From positions 182,055-246,054 of the forward strand of contig CAILZI010000141.1 in assembly GCA_903838675.1 (NCBI GenBank): 64,000 nt of DNA. The letters are read 5' to 3'. Under the pieces are notes generated by a model, which had not been told where the DNA came from, did not search any database, and was given only the letters and a program-made list of their open reading frames with translations. Positions 1 to 9,426 of this stretch are shown one piece after another (position 1 is the stretch's first letter; every line of letters starts with the position of its first letter). The translations under genes were made by a program, and so were the position numbers. This DNA is from an uncultured Verrucomicrobiota bacterium. Lineage in GTDB: Bacteria; Verrucomicrobiota; Verrucomicrobiia; Verrucomicrobiales; Verrucomicrobiaceae.

Positions 1-1299
1 GCGAAAAACCCCGCCTTCCTTGATCTGCATCGGCGGCTCATCCGCGATGGCCCGCTGAATCTCCTGCGAGATCCCCGTCAGATCATGCAGCCTTCCCAGC
101 AGGAGAGGGATCATCCTGATCCCTCCTTCAGCCCGCGCATCATCCTCATTCCCCTGCGCGACCAACTGCTCCAGCGCCGCCCGCAAAGCAGGCACCACTT
201 CCAGCGATGACGCCAGCATCAGCAGATCCCGCCCATTGCCGCTGCCCTGGCTCAGGCGCGAGCTCGTGCGCTCCAGATCCCGCACTTCCTTCAGCAGTGT
301 GCGGATCTGGCTGAAGAGCATCGACTCCTCCAGCAAGGCCGCGATCATGTCCTGCCGCTGCGTCAGCGCTTCCAGATCTCTTAGCGGATGGAGCACCCAG
401 TGCCGCAGCTTGCGCGCGCCCATCGGCGTGCAGGTGCGGTCCAGCGCGCTCAGCAGCGTATGCGCATTGCCACCGCGTGCCGTCACCAGTTCCAGATGGC
501 TCTGGCTTGCAGCATCAATCAGCACCACATCGCTGATCTGCGCATACCGCAGCCGCTGGATATGATCCACACTACGCCGCAGCTGAAACTGCAGATACTG
601 CAAAATACACCCCGCAGCACCAATCGCCGCACTCAGCCCCTGACAGCCGAAGCCATCGAGCGACTGCACTTTGAAATGCTGCGTCAGGCTGTGCTGCGCC
701 TGATCAATCAAAAACAAATACCCCTCAATCGCTTGCGCACAGCTCGGGTTGCCCAGCGCCGCGATCAAATCACTCTGATCCTCGCTATACAGCAGCTCAC
801 TCGCCTGCAGTCGCTCCAGCTCATCAGCCAGTTCCGTCGTGTCCTTGAACTCCGCCACCTCAAACTCACCCGTGGTATGATCCACATACGCGAGCCCAAG
901 CTTCTTACCCTCACGGAACACGGCCGCGAGATAGTTCGAGCGGTTTGAATCCAGCAAATTCAAATCGTTGATCGTCCCCGCGCTCAGCACCTGCGACACC
1001 GCACGCTCAACGATCTTCCCCGGCACCGGATCCGTCGTTTGCTCCGCGATGGCCACCCGCTTGCCTGCCTTGATCAGTTTGGCGATGTACCCCTGCGATG
1101 AATGATGAGGCACCCCGCACATCGGCACCCCATTGCGCTTGGTCAGCGCCACATTGAGGATGGGCGAGGCCGTCTTGGCGTCCTCAAAGAACAGCTCATA
1201 AAAGTCGCCCAGGCGGAAGAACAGCAGCACGTCCTCCGGCAGCTCGCGCCGGATGGCGAGGTACTGCTTCATCATGGGGGTGGTGCTGGCGTCGGACAT
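1..1299 (-). CDS. mutS: DNA mismatch repair protein MutS (N-terminal part, runs off the window)
   Basis: The minus strand is open from an ATG at 1299 to the window edge, giving the first 433 residues of MutS. MutS scans DNA for mismatches and recruits MutL. The protein opens MSDASTTPMMKQYLAIRREL and carries GDFYELFFEDA near residue 30, the conserved Phe-x-Glu mismatch-reading loop. This is followed by the typical MCGVPHHS segment, a connector domain, and the lever/core start with the GARKLRHWVLHPL motif near residue 320. The ATPase and helix-turn-helix parts lie outside the window. No partner gene lies next to it; the next gene is on the other strand. The start is well placed because the family normally begins shortly before the MMxQYLxIK motif. 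Confidence 0.95.
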   Translation of the reverse strand, partial: MSDASTTPMMKQYLAIRRELPEDVLLFFRLGDFYELFFEDAKTASPILNVALTKRNGVPMCGVPHHSSQGYIAKLIKAGKRVAIAEQTTDPVPGKIVERAVSQVLSAGTINDLNLLDSNRSNYLAAVFREGKKLGLAYVDHTTGEFEVAEFKDTTELADELERLQASELLYSEDQSDLIAALGNPSCAQAIEGYLFLIDQAQHSLTQHFKVQSLDGFGCQGLSAAIGAAGCILQYLQFQLRRSVDHIQRLRYAQISDVVLIDAASQSHLELVTARGGNAHTLLSALDRTCTPMGARKLRHWVLHPLRDLEALTQRQDMIAALLEESMLFSQIRTLLKEVRDLERTSSRLSQGSGNGRDLLMLASSLEVVPALRAALEQLVAQGNEDDARAEGGIRMIPLLLGRLHDLTGISQEIQRAIADEPPMQIKEGGVFR

Positions 1300-1404
1300 G
1301 GGCTGTGATGGTCAAGAGCTTCTAGGCCAAGGTCAAGAAAATGACGAATTAAGAGCCGAGCGAAGCGAGTGAATGACGAAATGCCCGGGCGACGTTGAAG
1401 GGGC

Positions 1405-2526
1405 ATGCCATCCCGCCGCCGCTTTTTACAGGCCTGCACCGCCGCCGCTCTGCCAAACCTGGCTTCACCTGCCGCCGAGGGTGCCCAGCCCTATTCCTTC
1501 ATCCTCCTCGGAGATCTGCACTACGACAGCCTGGAGCACCACGATTTGAAGTGGCTGCAGGAGCACCACGCCGGCGATCTCAGCCAGATCCAAAACTACT
1601 CCCGCCTCACCACCGAGGTCATGCCGGGCATGTTTGCAGCCGTGAAGCAACAAATCGCCGCCCTGCGTGACTCCGCCGCCCCACCAGCCTTTGTGCTCCA
1701 GGTCGGTGATCTGGTGGAAGGCCTCTGCGGCACCGCAGAGCTCTCAGTGAGGCAAAACCGCGAGGCCCTGGCTTTTGTAGCTCAGGCGGAGCTAGGCCTG
1801 CCCTTTGTCTTCACCAAAGGTAATCACGACGTGACAGGCGACGGCGCCAAGGAAGCCTTCGACGAAGTGCTCCTCCCCTTCATGTCCCAGCAGGCTCGCA
1901 GTCTCGACACCTCCACCGCCCACACTCAGGCAAATTACACGCTCACCTACGGCGAAGCGCAGTTCGCCTTCTTTGATGCCTACGACAAGACGAGCCTGGA
2001 ATGGCTGGAAGCCGTGGCCACCAAACGCACCGCACGGCACCTGTTTGTCATCATCCATCCCCCGGTGGTGCCGTATGGCGCACGGGCCACCTGGAATCTC
2101 TACGCCGGCGAAAAGGCGCAGGCACAGCGTACAAAACTCCTCGACATCCTCGGCCAGCAGCAGGCCATGGTGCTCGGCGGGCACCTGCACAAGTTCAGTG
2201 CCCTCACTCGCCTTGCCGGTGGCAAAAGCTTTTCACAGCTGGCGGTGAGCAGCGTGGTGTCCGCACTGAATCAACAACCCAAGGATGTGCTTCATGGCCT
2301 GGAGAGTTACACCGGCGATCAGGTCAATCTGGAGCCCAAACATGCGCCTGAGACCGCAGCACTGCGGCGGGAGATCTACGCCAGCGAGCGCAAGCAGGTC
2401 ACCGCCTTTGAATATGCTGATATGGCCGGCTATGCCGTGGTCACCGTGAAAGGCGCACACGTCGAGGCCGCCATCCATTCGGGCTCACAGGCCGGAGTCT
2501 TCCAAACACTGAAGATTTCAGTGTGA
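1405..2526 (+). CDS. Tat-exported calcineurin-like metallophosphoesterase
   Basis: A 373-residue protein whose start MPSRRRFLQACTAAAL is a twin-arginine signal peptide, so it is probably folded with its metals in the cytoplasm and then exported. Metallophosphoesterase motifs appear in order: GDLHYDS (D-x-H), QVGDLVEG (G-D), TKGNHD (G-N-H-D), IIHPPV (H) and GGHLHKF (G-H-x-H). These residues normally hold a dinuclear metal centre that hydrolyses phosphate esters. The substrate cannot be read from the sequence. The gene stands alone between divergent mutS and a small TerB-like gene. The family assignment is firm; the natural role is unknown. Confidence 0.85.
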   Translation: MPSRRRFLQACTAAALPNLASPAAEGAQPYSFILLGDLHYDSLEHHDLKWLQEHHAGDLSQIQNYSRLTTEVMPGMFAAVKQQIAALRDSAAPPAFVLQVGDLVEGLCGTAELSVRQNREALAFVAQAELGLPFVFTKGNHDVTGDGAKEAFDEVLLPFMSQQARSLDTSTAHTQANYTLTYGEAQFAFFDAYDKTSLEWLEAVATKRTARHLFVIIHPPVVPYGARATWNLYAGEKAQAQRTKLLDILGQQQAMVLGGHLHKFSALTRLAGGKSFSQLAVSSVVSALNQQPKDVLHGLESYTGDQVNLEPKHAPETAALRREIYASERKQVTAFEYADMAGYAVVTVKGAHVEAAIHSGSQAGVFQTLKISV

Positions 2527-2575
2527 ACAAGAGTGTGCTTGATCCGCTGCAGCATGTTGCCAGATTCACATCATC

Positions 2576-2938
2576 ATGAACCAACCCCAACGCGAAGCCC
2601 TGTTCGATATTCTCAGTCTCTCCATCTATGCCGATGCACACATCTCACTGACGGAGGAGCGCCTGCTGGAGTCCGCTTTCGTTGCTGAAGGCTGGGATTC
2701 GGAGTATCCAAAAAGCCTCTTCATCGATGAGTCTCTGGCCCGCGCCCGTGAGGCGGCGGAGAGCGACGACGCCATGTTTGATTACATCAATGAGAAGGCC
2801 CAGGCCTTTACCACGAAGTCTTCCCAGAAGGAAGTGCTCGGCGTGGTGAAAAACATCCTCAAGAGCGACGGCGAAACTCACGAAGAAAACGAGTTTTACA
2901 ATCTGCTCGTGCAGGCTCTGCCCAAGGTGGGCAAGTAA
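2576..2938 (+). CDS. small TerB-like alpha-helical protein
   Basis: A 120-residue acidic, all-helical protein without signal peptide or membrane segment. The segment around DILSLSIYADAHISLTEERL, followed by EENEFYNLLVQAL at the end, resembles the TerB/DjlA-type helical domain. In that domain acidic residues at two symmetric positions can bind metal. Members occur in tellurite resistance operons but also alone in many genomes as proteins of unknown function, and there are no other ter genes here. It begins 49 bases after the phosphoesterase on the same strand and could be co-transcribed. The family call rests on pattern recognition only. Confidence 0.6.
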   Translation: MNQPQREALFDILSLSIYADAHISLTEERLLESAFVAEGWDSEYPKSLFIDESLARAREAAESDDAMFDYINEKAQAFTTKSSQKEVLGVVKNILKSDGETHEENEFYNLLVQALPKVGK

Positions 2939-3029
2939 AGGCGGGCGGCCGCTCATGAAGGTCACAGGGATAAAGCGCTGCGGCCAGCACCGCCGGGTAC
3001 TATCGTACTTCGGAAGACAGTCAGCGGCC

Positions 3030-4064
3030 CTAGTCTGCTGCAGTGGCTGGCTCAGCGCTCATTTCCAGGCTCCAGTGCGGCGGGTAGGCAGTCTTCGGGA
3101 AGACATGCCGGGCCTCCTGTAACATCTCCAACCAGTCGGCACGCTGGTATCGGTCAGACAAGTGGAACAGCACCAGTTCCTCGACCTGAGCCCGTTGCGC
3201 CAGGGTCGCGGCAAGGACGGTGGTCATGTGGTAGTTTTTCTTCGCCAGTTCCATGTCCGCGTGGCGATATTGCCCTTCGCAGATCATCACCCGGCAGTCA
3301 CGCAAGGCATCGGTCAGGCGCTCCATTGCCGCTTCATCCAGCATGAAATCGGTCAGGTAGGCGATCGAGTCCCCAGGTGTCTTGACGATCAATCGCTCAC
3401 GGAGTTCGTCCATCGCGTGCGTGACGCCGTCGATGACCACGACCTCGGAGCTGCCCGATGACTCCTTCAACTGCTTCAGCCAAGGCCCAGGCCGCAAGCC
3501 CAAGGAGGGCAGCCGGGAGGTGTCGATGTTCCGCCGGGCCTTTTCGCGGACCACGTAGGCCAGCGTGGGTGTCCGGTGGTCCATCGTGACAGCATCCACG
3601 GTGCATCCAGCACCATCCCAGATGGTCCGGACATACGGCTGCGCCCCTTCGTCATGGGCGACCGCGAAGGCCTCACGCAGTTCCAAACGGGCCGTGCGAA
3701 TCTGCCGGGGATCGATGTCGGAGACACGCCAGGTCGCCGACATCTCCTCATGCAGGTTCCACAAAAACCCCTGGCAGCGGTGTTGCAGAATGCGGATGGT
3801 TTCCGGCGGTCCCCAGATCCTGTTTGGCTTTGTCTGACGGTTGAAGGTACAGCGGAAGAACGAGTCAAATCCTCCCACATGATCCATGTGCAGGTGCGAA
3901 AAGAACAGGTGATCAATCGCCTGAATGTCGGCAAACGTCAGGTCCGAAACGCACCCTTCGCCGCAATCAAACAGGAGACGTTCGACGGTCTGGCCGCTGT
4001 CCACCTGTACCAGCAGAGCGTTATCCCTGCCAGCAGTCCCAAGAATACGGTAGGAGATGCTCAT
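3030..4064 (-). CDS. RNase Z-like metallo-beta-lactamase-fold hydrolase
   Basis: A 344-residue cytoplasmic protein. The zinc-binding motif HLHMDHVGG near residue 57 fits H-x-H-x-D-H. Further ligands are expected at the later MDHRTPT, LTDFM and FHLSDRY segments, whose spacing recalls RNase Z and ElaC-like proteins, which mature tRNA 3' ends or act as exonucleases. The N-terminal line MSISYRILGTAGRDNALLVQ also fits the family. It is slightly longer than bacterial RNase Z and the flexible exosite arm is not obvious, so tRNA processing is not certain. No neighbours form an operon with it. Confidence 0.75.
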   Translation of the reverse strand: MSISYRILGTAGRDNALLVQVDSGQTVERLLFDCGEGCVSDLTFADIQAIDHLFFSHLHMDHVGGFDSFFRCTFNRQTKPNRIWGPPETIRILQHRCQGFLWNLHEEMSATWRVSDIDPRQIRTARLELREAFAVAHDEGAQPYVRTIWDGAGCTVDAVTMDHRTPTLAYVVREKARRNIDTSRLPSLGLRPGPWLKQLKESSGSSEVVVIDGVTHAMDELRERLIVKTPGDSIAYLTDFMLDEAAMERLTDALRDCRVMICEGQYRHADMELAKKNYHMTTVLAATLAQRAQVEELVLFHLSDRYQRADWLEMLQEARHVFPKTAYPPHWSLEMSAEPATAAD

Positions 4065-4179
4065 CTGCCCCTGCTACCGTTTGGATGCCGAACGTCAAGG
4101 ATCAGTCATCAGCGGAGTGCAGTCTCGCCTGCATCCATTGATTCCTCCTCGTCGTGTCTGAGGCACTGGGCATCAGGGA

Positions 4180-5112
4180 TCAATTGACGCGCTCCCCCAG
4201 GTACTTCTTGAAGAACGCCGCGGCAATATCCACCGTCTCCGCGCACCAGGGATCGCTCATCCAAAACGGATGCGGCGCTTCCTTGAGTGTGTGCACGGCG
4301 GTTTCGATGCCGAGTGCCTTCAGCTTTTCCATCATCTCGGCACGGCCGACTTTGAGCGTGTCTTTTTCACCCTCGATGTAAATCGTGGGCGGCACTCCGG
4401 CACGCACATGGTTGATGGGCGAGGCTTCTTTGTAAACCTCCGGCTTTTCCAGCTCATTGCCGCCAAAGAAGAGAATCGCGCTCTCGTTCTTTTGGAAGTA
4501 GTTGGAGTCCACCAGGTTCTGCGTGGCCGCCATGACAATGCACGCTTTCACCGCGCTGGATTGATCCTTGAACGGTCCTGCACCTTCAAACTCAGGCAGT
4601 CCGGTCGTCATCGCCGTCAACCCTGAGAGATGTCCGCCGGCGGAGCCGCCCATGCAGCCGATGCGCTCCGGGTCGATCTTCAGCTCCTGCGCATGCGCAC
4701 GCAGACAGCGCAGCGCGGCTTTGCAGTCGTGCAATGCCGCCGGGTATTTCGCTTCAGTGGAGAGACGGTAGCTGACCAGCGCTGTGACAAAGCCTCTTTG
4801 CGCGAGGCGCTCCATCATCGGCTTGTCCGCCTCCACCTGGCGCGCCTTCCAGCCGCCGCCGTGGATGTCTAGAATGCAGGGCCAAGTTCCCGCTGCATCA
4901 GGCACATACACGTACAACTCGACCGTGTGCTCAGGATACTGCGCGACTTCCAGCGTCTTCAGCGTGAATCCAGCCGGAGTCTGCGGCTTGAGAGCCTTCC
5001 ACTTGGGGCCGTTGGGGCTGGGCTTCGCCGCCGGTTTGGGGTCGGCGGCGTGGAGTGAGTTCAGTGCGAAACAAAGACCAAGGCAGAGGGAAAAACGAAA
5101 ATGCATGGACAT
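4180..5112 (-). CDS. secreted alpha/beta-hydrolase esterase
   Basis: A 310-residue protein with a signal peptide of about 22 residues ending LNSLHA. The oxyanion-hole motif LDIHGGGW and nucleophile elbow MGGSAGGH are those of the hormone-sensitive-lipase/acetyl-xylan-esterase type of alpha/beta hydrolase. A candidate acid lies in EGEKDTL and a candidate histidine in EAPHPFW, completing Ser-Asp-His. Proteins of this group remove acyl groups from carbohydrates or small esters outside the cytoplasm, and similar genes are numerous in verrucomicrobial polysaccharide degraders. The start at 5112 follows an AAGGG-like ribosome site; an in-frame ATG two codons later is also possible. Confidence 0.8.
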   Translation of the reverse strand: MSMHFRFSLCLGLCFALNSLHAADPKPAAKPSPNGPKWKALKPQTPAGFTLKTLEVAQYPEHTVELYVYVPDAAGTWPCILDIHGGGWKARQVEADKPMMERLAQRGFVTALVSYRLSTEAKYPAALHDCKAALRCLRAHAQELKIDPERIGCMGGSAGGHLSGLTAMTTGLPEFEGAGPFKDQSSAVKACIVMAATQNLVDSNYFQKNESAILFFGGNELEKPEVYKEASPINHVRAGVPPTIYIEGEKDTLKVGRAEMMEKLKALGIETAVHTLKEAPHPFWMSDPWCAETVDIAAAFFKKYLGERVN

Positions 5113-5144
5113 TCATAACGCCCTTGGAACATCGAGTCCTAGCG

Positions 5145-6038
5145 CTATTTCTTTTCTTTCGGCACACTCTCCATGTCCTTGTCCGGACGTTCGGAGGCTT
5201 TGCGCATTGCTTTCTTTTTCGGAGGCGGGGCGCTGGGGTCAAAAGCTTCACCGCCGACCACCTGCGCGCCGCTGTTGGTCATTACCAGGGAGGGACGATT
5301 GCCTTCCGGGTCACGGAAGTAGTTCCGCTGGTGGATCTTGCCATCCGGGTTCACCACCACGTGGCAGAAAACATGCGGCATCGCCAGGAACAGGACGTGC
5401 AGCTTGTTATGCACATCGATGCTGATCTGCGGCTGCACCGCCATCATGGCGGGTCCCAGCAGGAAGGTGGCGATGTAGGCACTGCTGCGATCATCGACGA
5501 TGCGGCAGTAAAGCTGCAAATCATTGAGCTCGCGAAACAGGATGACCTGATAGCGGCGCTGGCGTCCGGCGCTTGAGTACCCCTGCGGTACACCAAACGG
5601 CTGGTCAAACATGTTGGGCTTGGAGTCCGTGATGGTCATTCGCACTTTATTGGACATGAAGTACTGGCCGGAGATGGGATGCAGTACGTTCGCGATGATG
5701 GTGAAAGTGCCGAGATTGGCTGTGGAGTAGCCGCCGGAAAGTTCGACGGTGTGCTTGGTCGTGCCGCCCGCCTTCAAGGTGATGGGCGTATCTGATCCGA
5801 TGCCCACAGGGGCGAGTCGCTGTCCTGTGGACTCGGTGATCTCAAACTGCAGCCAGTCACGCGCGCCATGGCCGCCCACGATCACATCGTCACCGGAACG
5901 GTTGGTGACACTCACCACAGCCACCACCGGTTCGCCCGTGAGGAATTGATTTTTCACCAGCGTGAGATTCGTGACATACTGCGCACGGGCCTGGCCGCAG
6001 CACAGGCAGAGGATCAATAGGAGAAAGATGCGGTTCAT
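5145..6038 (-). CDS. secreted protein of unknown function, third gene of pseudokinase operon
   Basis: A 297-residue protein with a signal peptide (MNRIFLLLILCLCCGQARA). The first half looks like an immunoglobulin-type beta-sandwich (NLTLVKNQFLTGEPVVAVV, then a segment rich in strands). The tail is lysine- and proline-rich. I recognise no catalytic motif. It starts five bases after the stop of the upstream receiver/pseudokinase gene; a TTG three codons earlier would overlap that stop. It is therefore very probably translated from the same message as the two genes upstream and may be the exported partner of that membrane protein. Confidence 0.7.
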   Translation of the reverse strand: MNRIFLLLILCLCCGQARAQYVTNLTLVKNQFLTGEPVVAVVSVTNRSGDDVIVGGHGARDWLQFEITESTGQRLAPVGIGSDTPITLKAGGTTKHTVELSGGYSTANLGTFTIIANVLHPISGQYFMSNKVRMTITDSKPNMFDQPFGVPQGYSSAGRQRRYQVILFRELNDLQLYCRIVDDRSSAYIATFLLGPAMMAVQPQISIDVHNKLHVLFLAMPHVFCHVVVNPDGKIHQRNYFRDPEGNRPSLVMTNSGAQVVGGEAFDPSAPPPKKKAMRKASERPDKDMESVPKEKK

Positions 6039-6043
6039 AATCT

Positions 6044-8038
6044 TCAAGGCTTGCGTTTGGCTGGAGGAGCGGTGCTTGCTGCAGGGGCGGTGCTGGTGGC
6101 GGTGCGGAAGCCGCGCGCCAGTGTAGCCTCGTTTGCGGATTCAGGAAAGCGTCTGTCGGTGAGCAGCTGGTCGTTGCTCTTCAGGCCGAAGTGCCCACCA
6201 CGCACCACGGGCACCTTGATGTCGATGTAATCCGGGTGTGAGGGCCATTCGCCAGACTGGGTCTCCCCAGCAGTCCATTCGCTCACGTTGCCCGCCATGT
6301 CATTCACACCGTAGGGGCTGACGTCCTGCGTGACACGTGTGATCGGGGCCCACAGATTGTACCCGTCGATCTTGCCACCTTTGCCCTTGGGTGAGGCATC
6401 GTAATCATCGCCAAGGTTCGCGGCTTTGCTGTTGGGCTGGTTGCCCCAGGGGTAGATCAGGCCGTGCTCACCACGGGCGGCTTTTTCCCACTCCTGCTCC
6501 GTCGGCAGGCGCTGGCCGTTCCATTTGGCAAAGGCGTATGCATCCCACCAGTCCACCTGGGATACCGGTGTGTTGAGCGTGATGCTTTCACCGTTGAAGG
6601 TGGTGCCTGCTTTCGCGGCGGCATAGTACTGGCCCCACTTCACAGGTTCATGCCCGGTTTTGGTCTTGGGTTGCAGGGAATGATCAAAGGCTCCCGGCGC
6701 GGCGGTTTTCAATGCCTTTAAAAACTCGGCATATTGGCCGATGGTGACCTCATTCTTGCTGATCCAAAACTCCGGCAGCTTCACCTTCTCATTCTTCTGA
6801 TAAATGAAAGTGCCGGCCGGGATGCGCACCAGCTCGATGGGAAGCACCGATGCATTGGCGGTTGGTAACGCATTGCTGCCGTTCATCAGGGCCCCAAGCC
6901 CCGCCACGACAACGAGAACGAAGACGATCATCACCCAGACCCACCAGGGTTTGTTGCCGTTGACGTTCACCGGCAGTGTCTCCGCCTCGATCTTGCGCAC
7001 GATGCTGCGCTCACGCATGTCGTCGCGCACATCATCAAGGGCATGGAGCAGACCGTTCCAGTCGTGATTGGCATCCGCCAGCGATTGCAGCAGCCCACGT
7101 GACTTGCCCTCGGCCGCCACCTGTCGCATCAGATCGAGAAACGCCTTCACATCTTCATGTGCATCGCGCTTTTTGGCCGCAGCAGGCCGGAAGAAGTTCA
7201 CGATGCTCGCCTGATGATCTGCATCGATGTAGATGTCTCGTGGCGAGATGCTCCGATGGTGATAACCGCGCTCCGTCGCAAACTGCATGGCCTCCGCCAC
7301 CCCGAACAAAACCTCCGCAAGCCGGCGCTCGCTGAGCATTTCATCCGTCAGCTCGATTTCCGACAAGCTGCGCCCGCGCGGCAGTTCGCGGGTGTAGAAC
7401 AGCCACCCGTTCGTTTCACCCGCCTCATACAGCGGCGCGATGCGCGGATGCATCAGCGATGCCTTCACCCGCTCACGTTCCTTGAATTTCGCCACCACAT
7501 CAGGCTGCTTCAGGCACTCAGGTTTCAGCAGCACCAGCGCCACCGGACGTTGCACAGTGATCTGCAGCGCGCGGTAGGTTTCCGCCTCCTTTTCAATGTA
7601 GAGCCGTTCCAGCACCTGATAGTTCCCCAGCACGGTGCCTGGCACCATGACCGGCGGTGGTTCATTGGACTCCACCGGCAGCGTCAGCAGCGCGCGCACG
7701 CGATCCAGCAGCTTCTCCGGTGTGTAAGGGGCATCTTTGAGCACCAGCCCGTCGGCGATCTGATCTTCAAATCCCGTCAGGTCATAGCGGGTGGTGAAGA
7801 GCACACGCGTTTGTGGAAAACGTGCGCGTACCGTGTCGCGCAATGCGAAGCCCGATTCCTGCGTTTCAAAAATCGCCTCGGTCACCAGGATGTCCAGCGA
7901 GTCTGCCTTCGCCACCCATGCGGCCGCGAGAGCTGGGTTGGGAAAATCAACCACAGTGTAGCCAGGGAGGTTGTCCCTCAGCCAGGTGGTTCGTGTGCCA
8001 CGCAGTGCGGCATTGGAATCGACAAACAAAAGAGTCAT
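6044..8038 (-). CDS. degenerate receiver / pseudokinase / transmembrane / formylglycine-enzyme-like fusion protein
   Basis: A 664-residue protein with four parts. Residues 1-118 fold like a response-regulator receiver, but the phosphorylated Asp is replaced by Glu (E54 in DILVTEAIF); Lys101 is kept. Residues about 137-350 look like a Ser/Thr kinase, but HRD is HRS (261-263), DFG is NFF (281-283), the glycine loop is absent and the VAIK lysine position is Val. A single membrane helix spans about 365-385. Residues 400-650 form an FGE-sulfatase-type domain (WISKNEVTIGQY, NVSEWT, RGFRTA) without the copper-binding cysteines of active formylglycine enzymes. All three domains therefore look like binding rather than catalytic modules. 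It is the middle gene of a three-gene operon with the TPR protein upstream and a secreted protein downstream. Confidence 0.85.
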   Translation of the reverse strand: MTLLFVDSNAALRGTRTTWLRDNLPGYTVVDFPNPALAAAWVAKADSLDILVTEAIFETQESGFALRDTVRARFPQTRVLFTTRYDLTGFEDQIADGLVLKDAPYTPEKLLDRVRALLTLPVESNEPPPVMVPGTVLGNYQVLERLYIEKEAETYRALQITVQRPVALVLLKPECLKQPDVVAKFKERERVKASLMHPRIAPLYEAGETNGWLFYTRELPRGRSLSEIELTDEMLSERRLAEVLFGVAEAMQFATERGYHHRSISPRDIYIDADHQASIVNFFRPAAAKKRDAHEDVKAFLDLMRQVAAEGKSRGLLQSLADANHDWNGLLHALDDVRDDMRERSIVRKIEAETLPVNVNGNKPWWVWVMIVFVLVVVAGLGALMNGSNALPTANASVLPIELVRIPAGTFIYQKNEKVKLPEFWISKNEVTIGQYAEFLKALKTAAPGAFDHSLQPKTKTGHEPVKWGQYYAAAKAGTTFNGESITLNTPVSQVDWWDAYAFAKWNGQRLPTEQEWEKAARGEHGLIYPWGNQPNSKAANLGDDYDASPKGKGGKIDGYNLWAPITRVTQDVSPYGVNDMAGNVSEWTAGETQSGEWPSHPDYIDIKVPVVRGGHFGLKSNDQLLTDRRFPESANEATLARGFRTATSTAPAASTAPPAKRKP

Positions 8039-8057
8039 GCGGGCATCTCAGTGGCGA

Positions 8058-9377
8058 TCATTTTCCCATTTGGGGGAGCAGCGGATTAACAACCGCAGGA
8101 GCAGTGCCGGGTGTGGATCCGAACTCCAGGAGATCGCGGGGCTCGGCAGCCACATCCTGGAGTTTGTTGTTGTAGTAGAGCCGGAGCATGTACCCGTAGT
8201 ACGAACGGCGTCCATGCTGCTGGATTTCGGCGGCGGAAAGTGCAGGCAGGTGATAAACGACATCCAGCAGCTCCTCACCCGTGCCGTTCCAGTCCACCGG
8301 AGCAGACTGCCAGGATTCAACTGGTTCAGGTGCGATGGTCAGTGCCACTTTCTCGTTGTTCACTCGGTCAAAAAAGAACACCTCAAGATTCAGCTCCTGC
8401 GAGTTGATCGGACGGTTGCCCGCACGGGAGATGGGGACATGCAGCACATAGCGTTCGCCGGAGGGAACCTGGAAATCACGGATCGCCTGGCAGGCGCCGA
8501 GCCGCAGAAACTTTTCGCCGTCCGCACCGGAAGGAGCTGAAAGCGCAGGTGCCGACACCGCTGCCGAACCCGCTCCCAGCCGTCGTGAGGCAAGTTCAAA
8601 ATAACTGCCCGCCTTCGTCGCTCCAAGAAGCTGAATTCGCCGCCAGGCATCCGTGGCCTTGGCCGTGATCCCCATCTGCTCGTAAGTCTGCGCCATCTCG
8701 GCAATGATCGCAGGATGGTCCGGATTCATTTCGTCCGCCCGCCGCAGCAGTTCCAGGGTTCCCTGCATGTCACTCAGGCCACGAAGTTCCTGGGCCGCCG
8801 TGACGACATAGTTCACATCACGCAGCAGTGCCGTGGCGGCGTCTGGTTTTGGGGTGAGCCCGGAGGGGGCATTCGGCTTGAATCCAGAACCAGGCATGGC
8901 AGGCGCTGCGGGAGATCCTGAAGTCGGAGGCCTTGTCCCAGGCAGCGCGGGAGCAGGTGCCGCCGGAACGTTTGGCGCTACGCGCGCTGGCGGAGCCTGG
9001 GGAGTGTACGAAGAGCCGGGCAAGGGCACTGGCACTGCCGCTTCTGTCTTGTTGAAAGAGCCAATGGGGGGCGGAGCACTGGAAACGGGGGCCGCAGGTG
9101 TCGGTGCTGGCATGAACGAACCCGGCATGGGTGGAGCACTCGCGCTCGGAGGCATCGCGATCTGGCCGATCTCCGGCACCACGCTCGGCGCAGGTGCCGA
9201 CTGTGACCGCACGGCCGCCTTGGGACTGATTCCCGCCGCTGAAGAGGGAGAGGGAGCGGAAGTGAGGAGTTTTAACGCAAGACTCATCTGCACCACCGCC
9301 AGCACGCACAGCGTCCCCCAGGCAATCACTGAGGAACGATCACGTTCGGAGGCTAGAATGGTGGAAGGAGGAGTCAC
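8058..9377 (-). CDS. membrane-anchored TPR protein with Pro/Ala-rich linker
   Basis: A 439-residue protein starting at GTG. One membrane helix lies at about residues 17-37 (SSVIAWGTLCVLAVVQMSLA). A proline/alanine/serine-rich linker of about 150 residues follows. Then come helical TPR-like repeats (LELLRRADEMNPDHPAIIAE) and a C-terminal beta-rich domain of about 150 residues that I do not recognise. The topology suggests most of the protein is outside the inner membrane. It is the first gene of the operon that continues, 19 bases later, with the receiver/pseudokinase protein. It is divergent from pabB, with the promoters in the roughly 50-base gap between them. Function unknown; a scaffold role is inferred from the TPR region. 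Confidence 0.7.
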   Translation of the reverse strand: MTPPSTILASERDRSSVIAWGTLCVLAVVQMSLALKLLTSAPSPSSAAGISPKAAVRSQSAPAPSVVPEIGQIAMPPSASAPPMPGSFMPAPTPAAPVSSAPPPIGSFNKTEAAVPVPLPGSSYTPQAPPARVAPNVPAAPAPALPGTRPPTSGSPAAPAMPGSGFKPNAPSGLTPKPDAATALLRDVNYVVTAAQELRGLSDMQGTLELLRRADEMNPDHPAIIAEMAQTYEQMGITAKATDAWRRIQLLGATKAGSYFELASRRLGAGSAAVSAPALSAPSGADGEKFLRLGACQAIRDFQVPSGERYVLHVPISRAGNRPINSQELNLEVFFFDRVNNEKVALTIAPEPVESWQSAPVDWNGTGEELLDVVYHLPALSAAEIQQHGRRSYYGYMLRLYYNNKLQDVAAEPRDLLEFGSTPGTAPAVVNPLLPQMGK

Positions 9378-9426
9378 TGGTTGCTGAAAAAGACGCTCAT
9401 GGTACGATTTGGGCCTTCTAGTGTCA

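Noticed and set aside
388..948. Open frame of 186 codons on the plus strand
   Set aside because: Antisense to mutS.
4180..5112. Possible polysaccharide-utilisation cluster around the esterase and ThuA/DUF1080 genes
   Set aside because: The genes are scattered, on different strands, with no glycoside hydrolase or transporter linking them.
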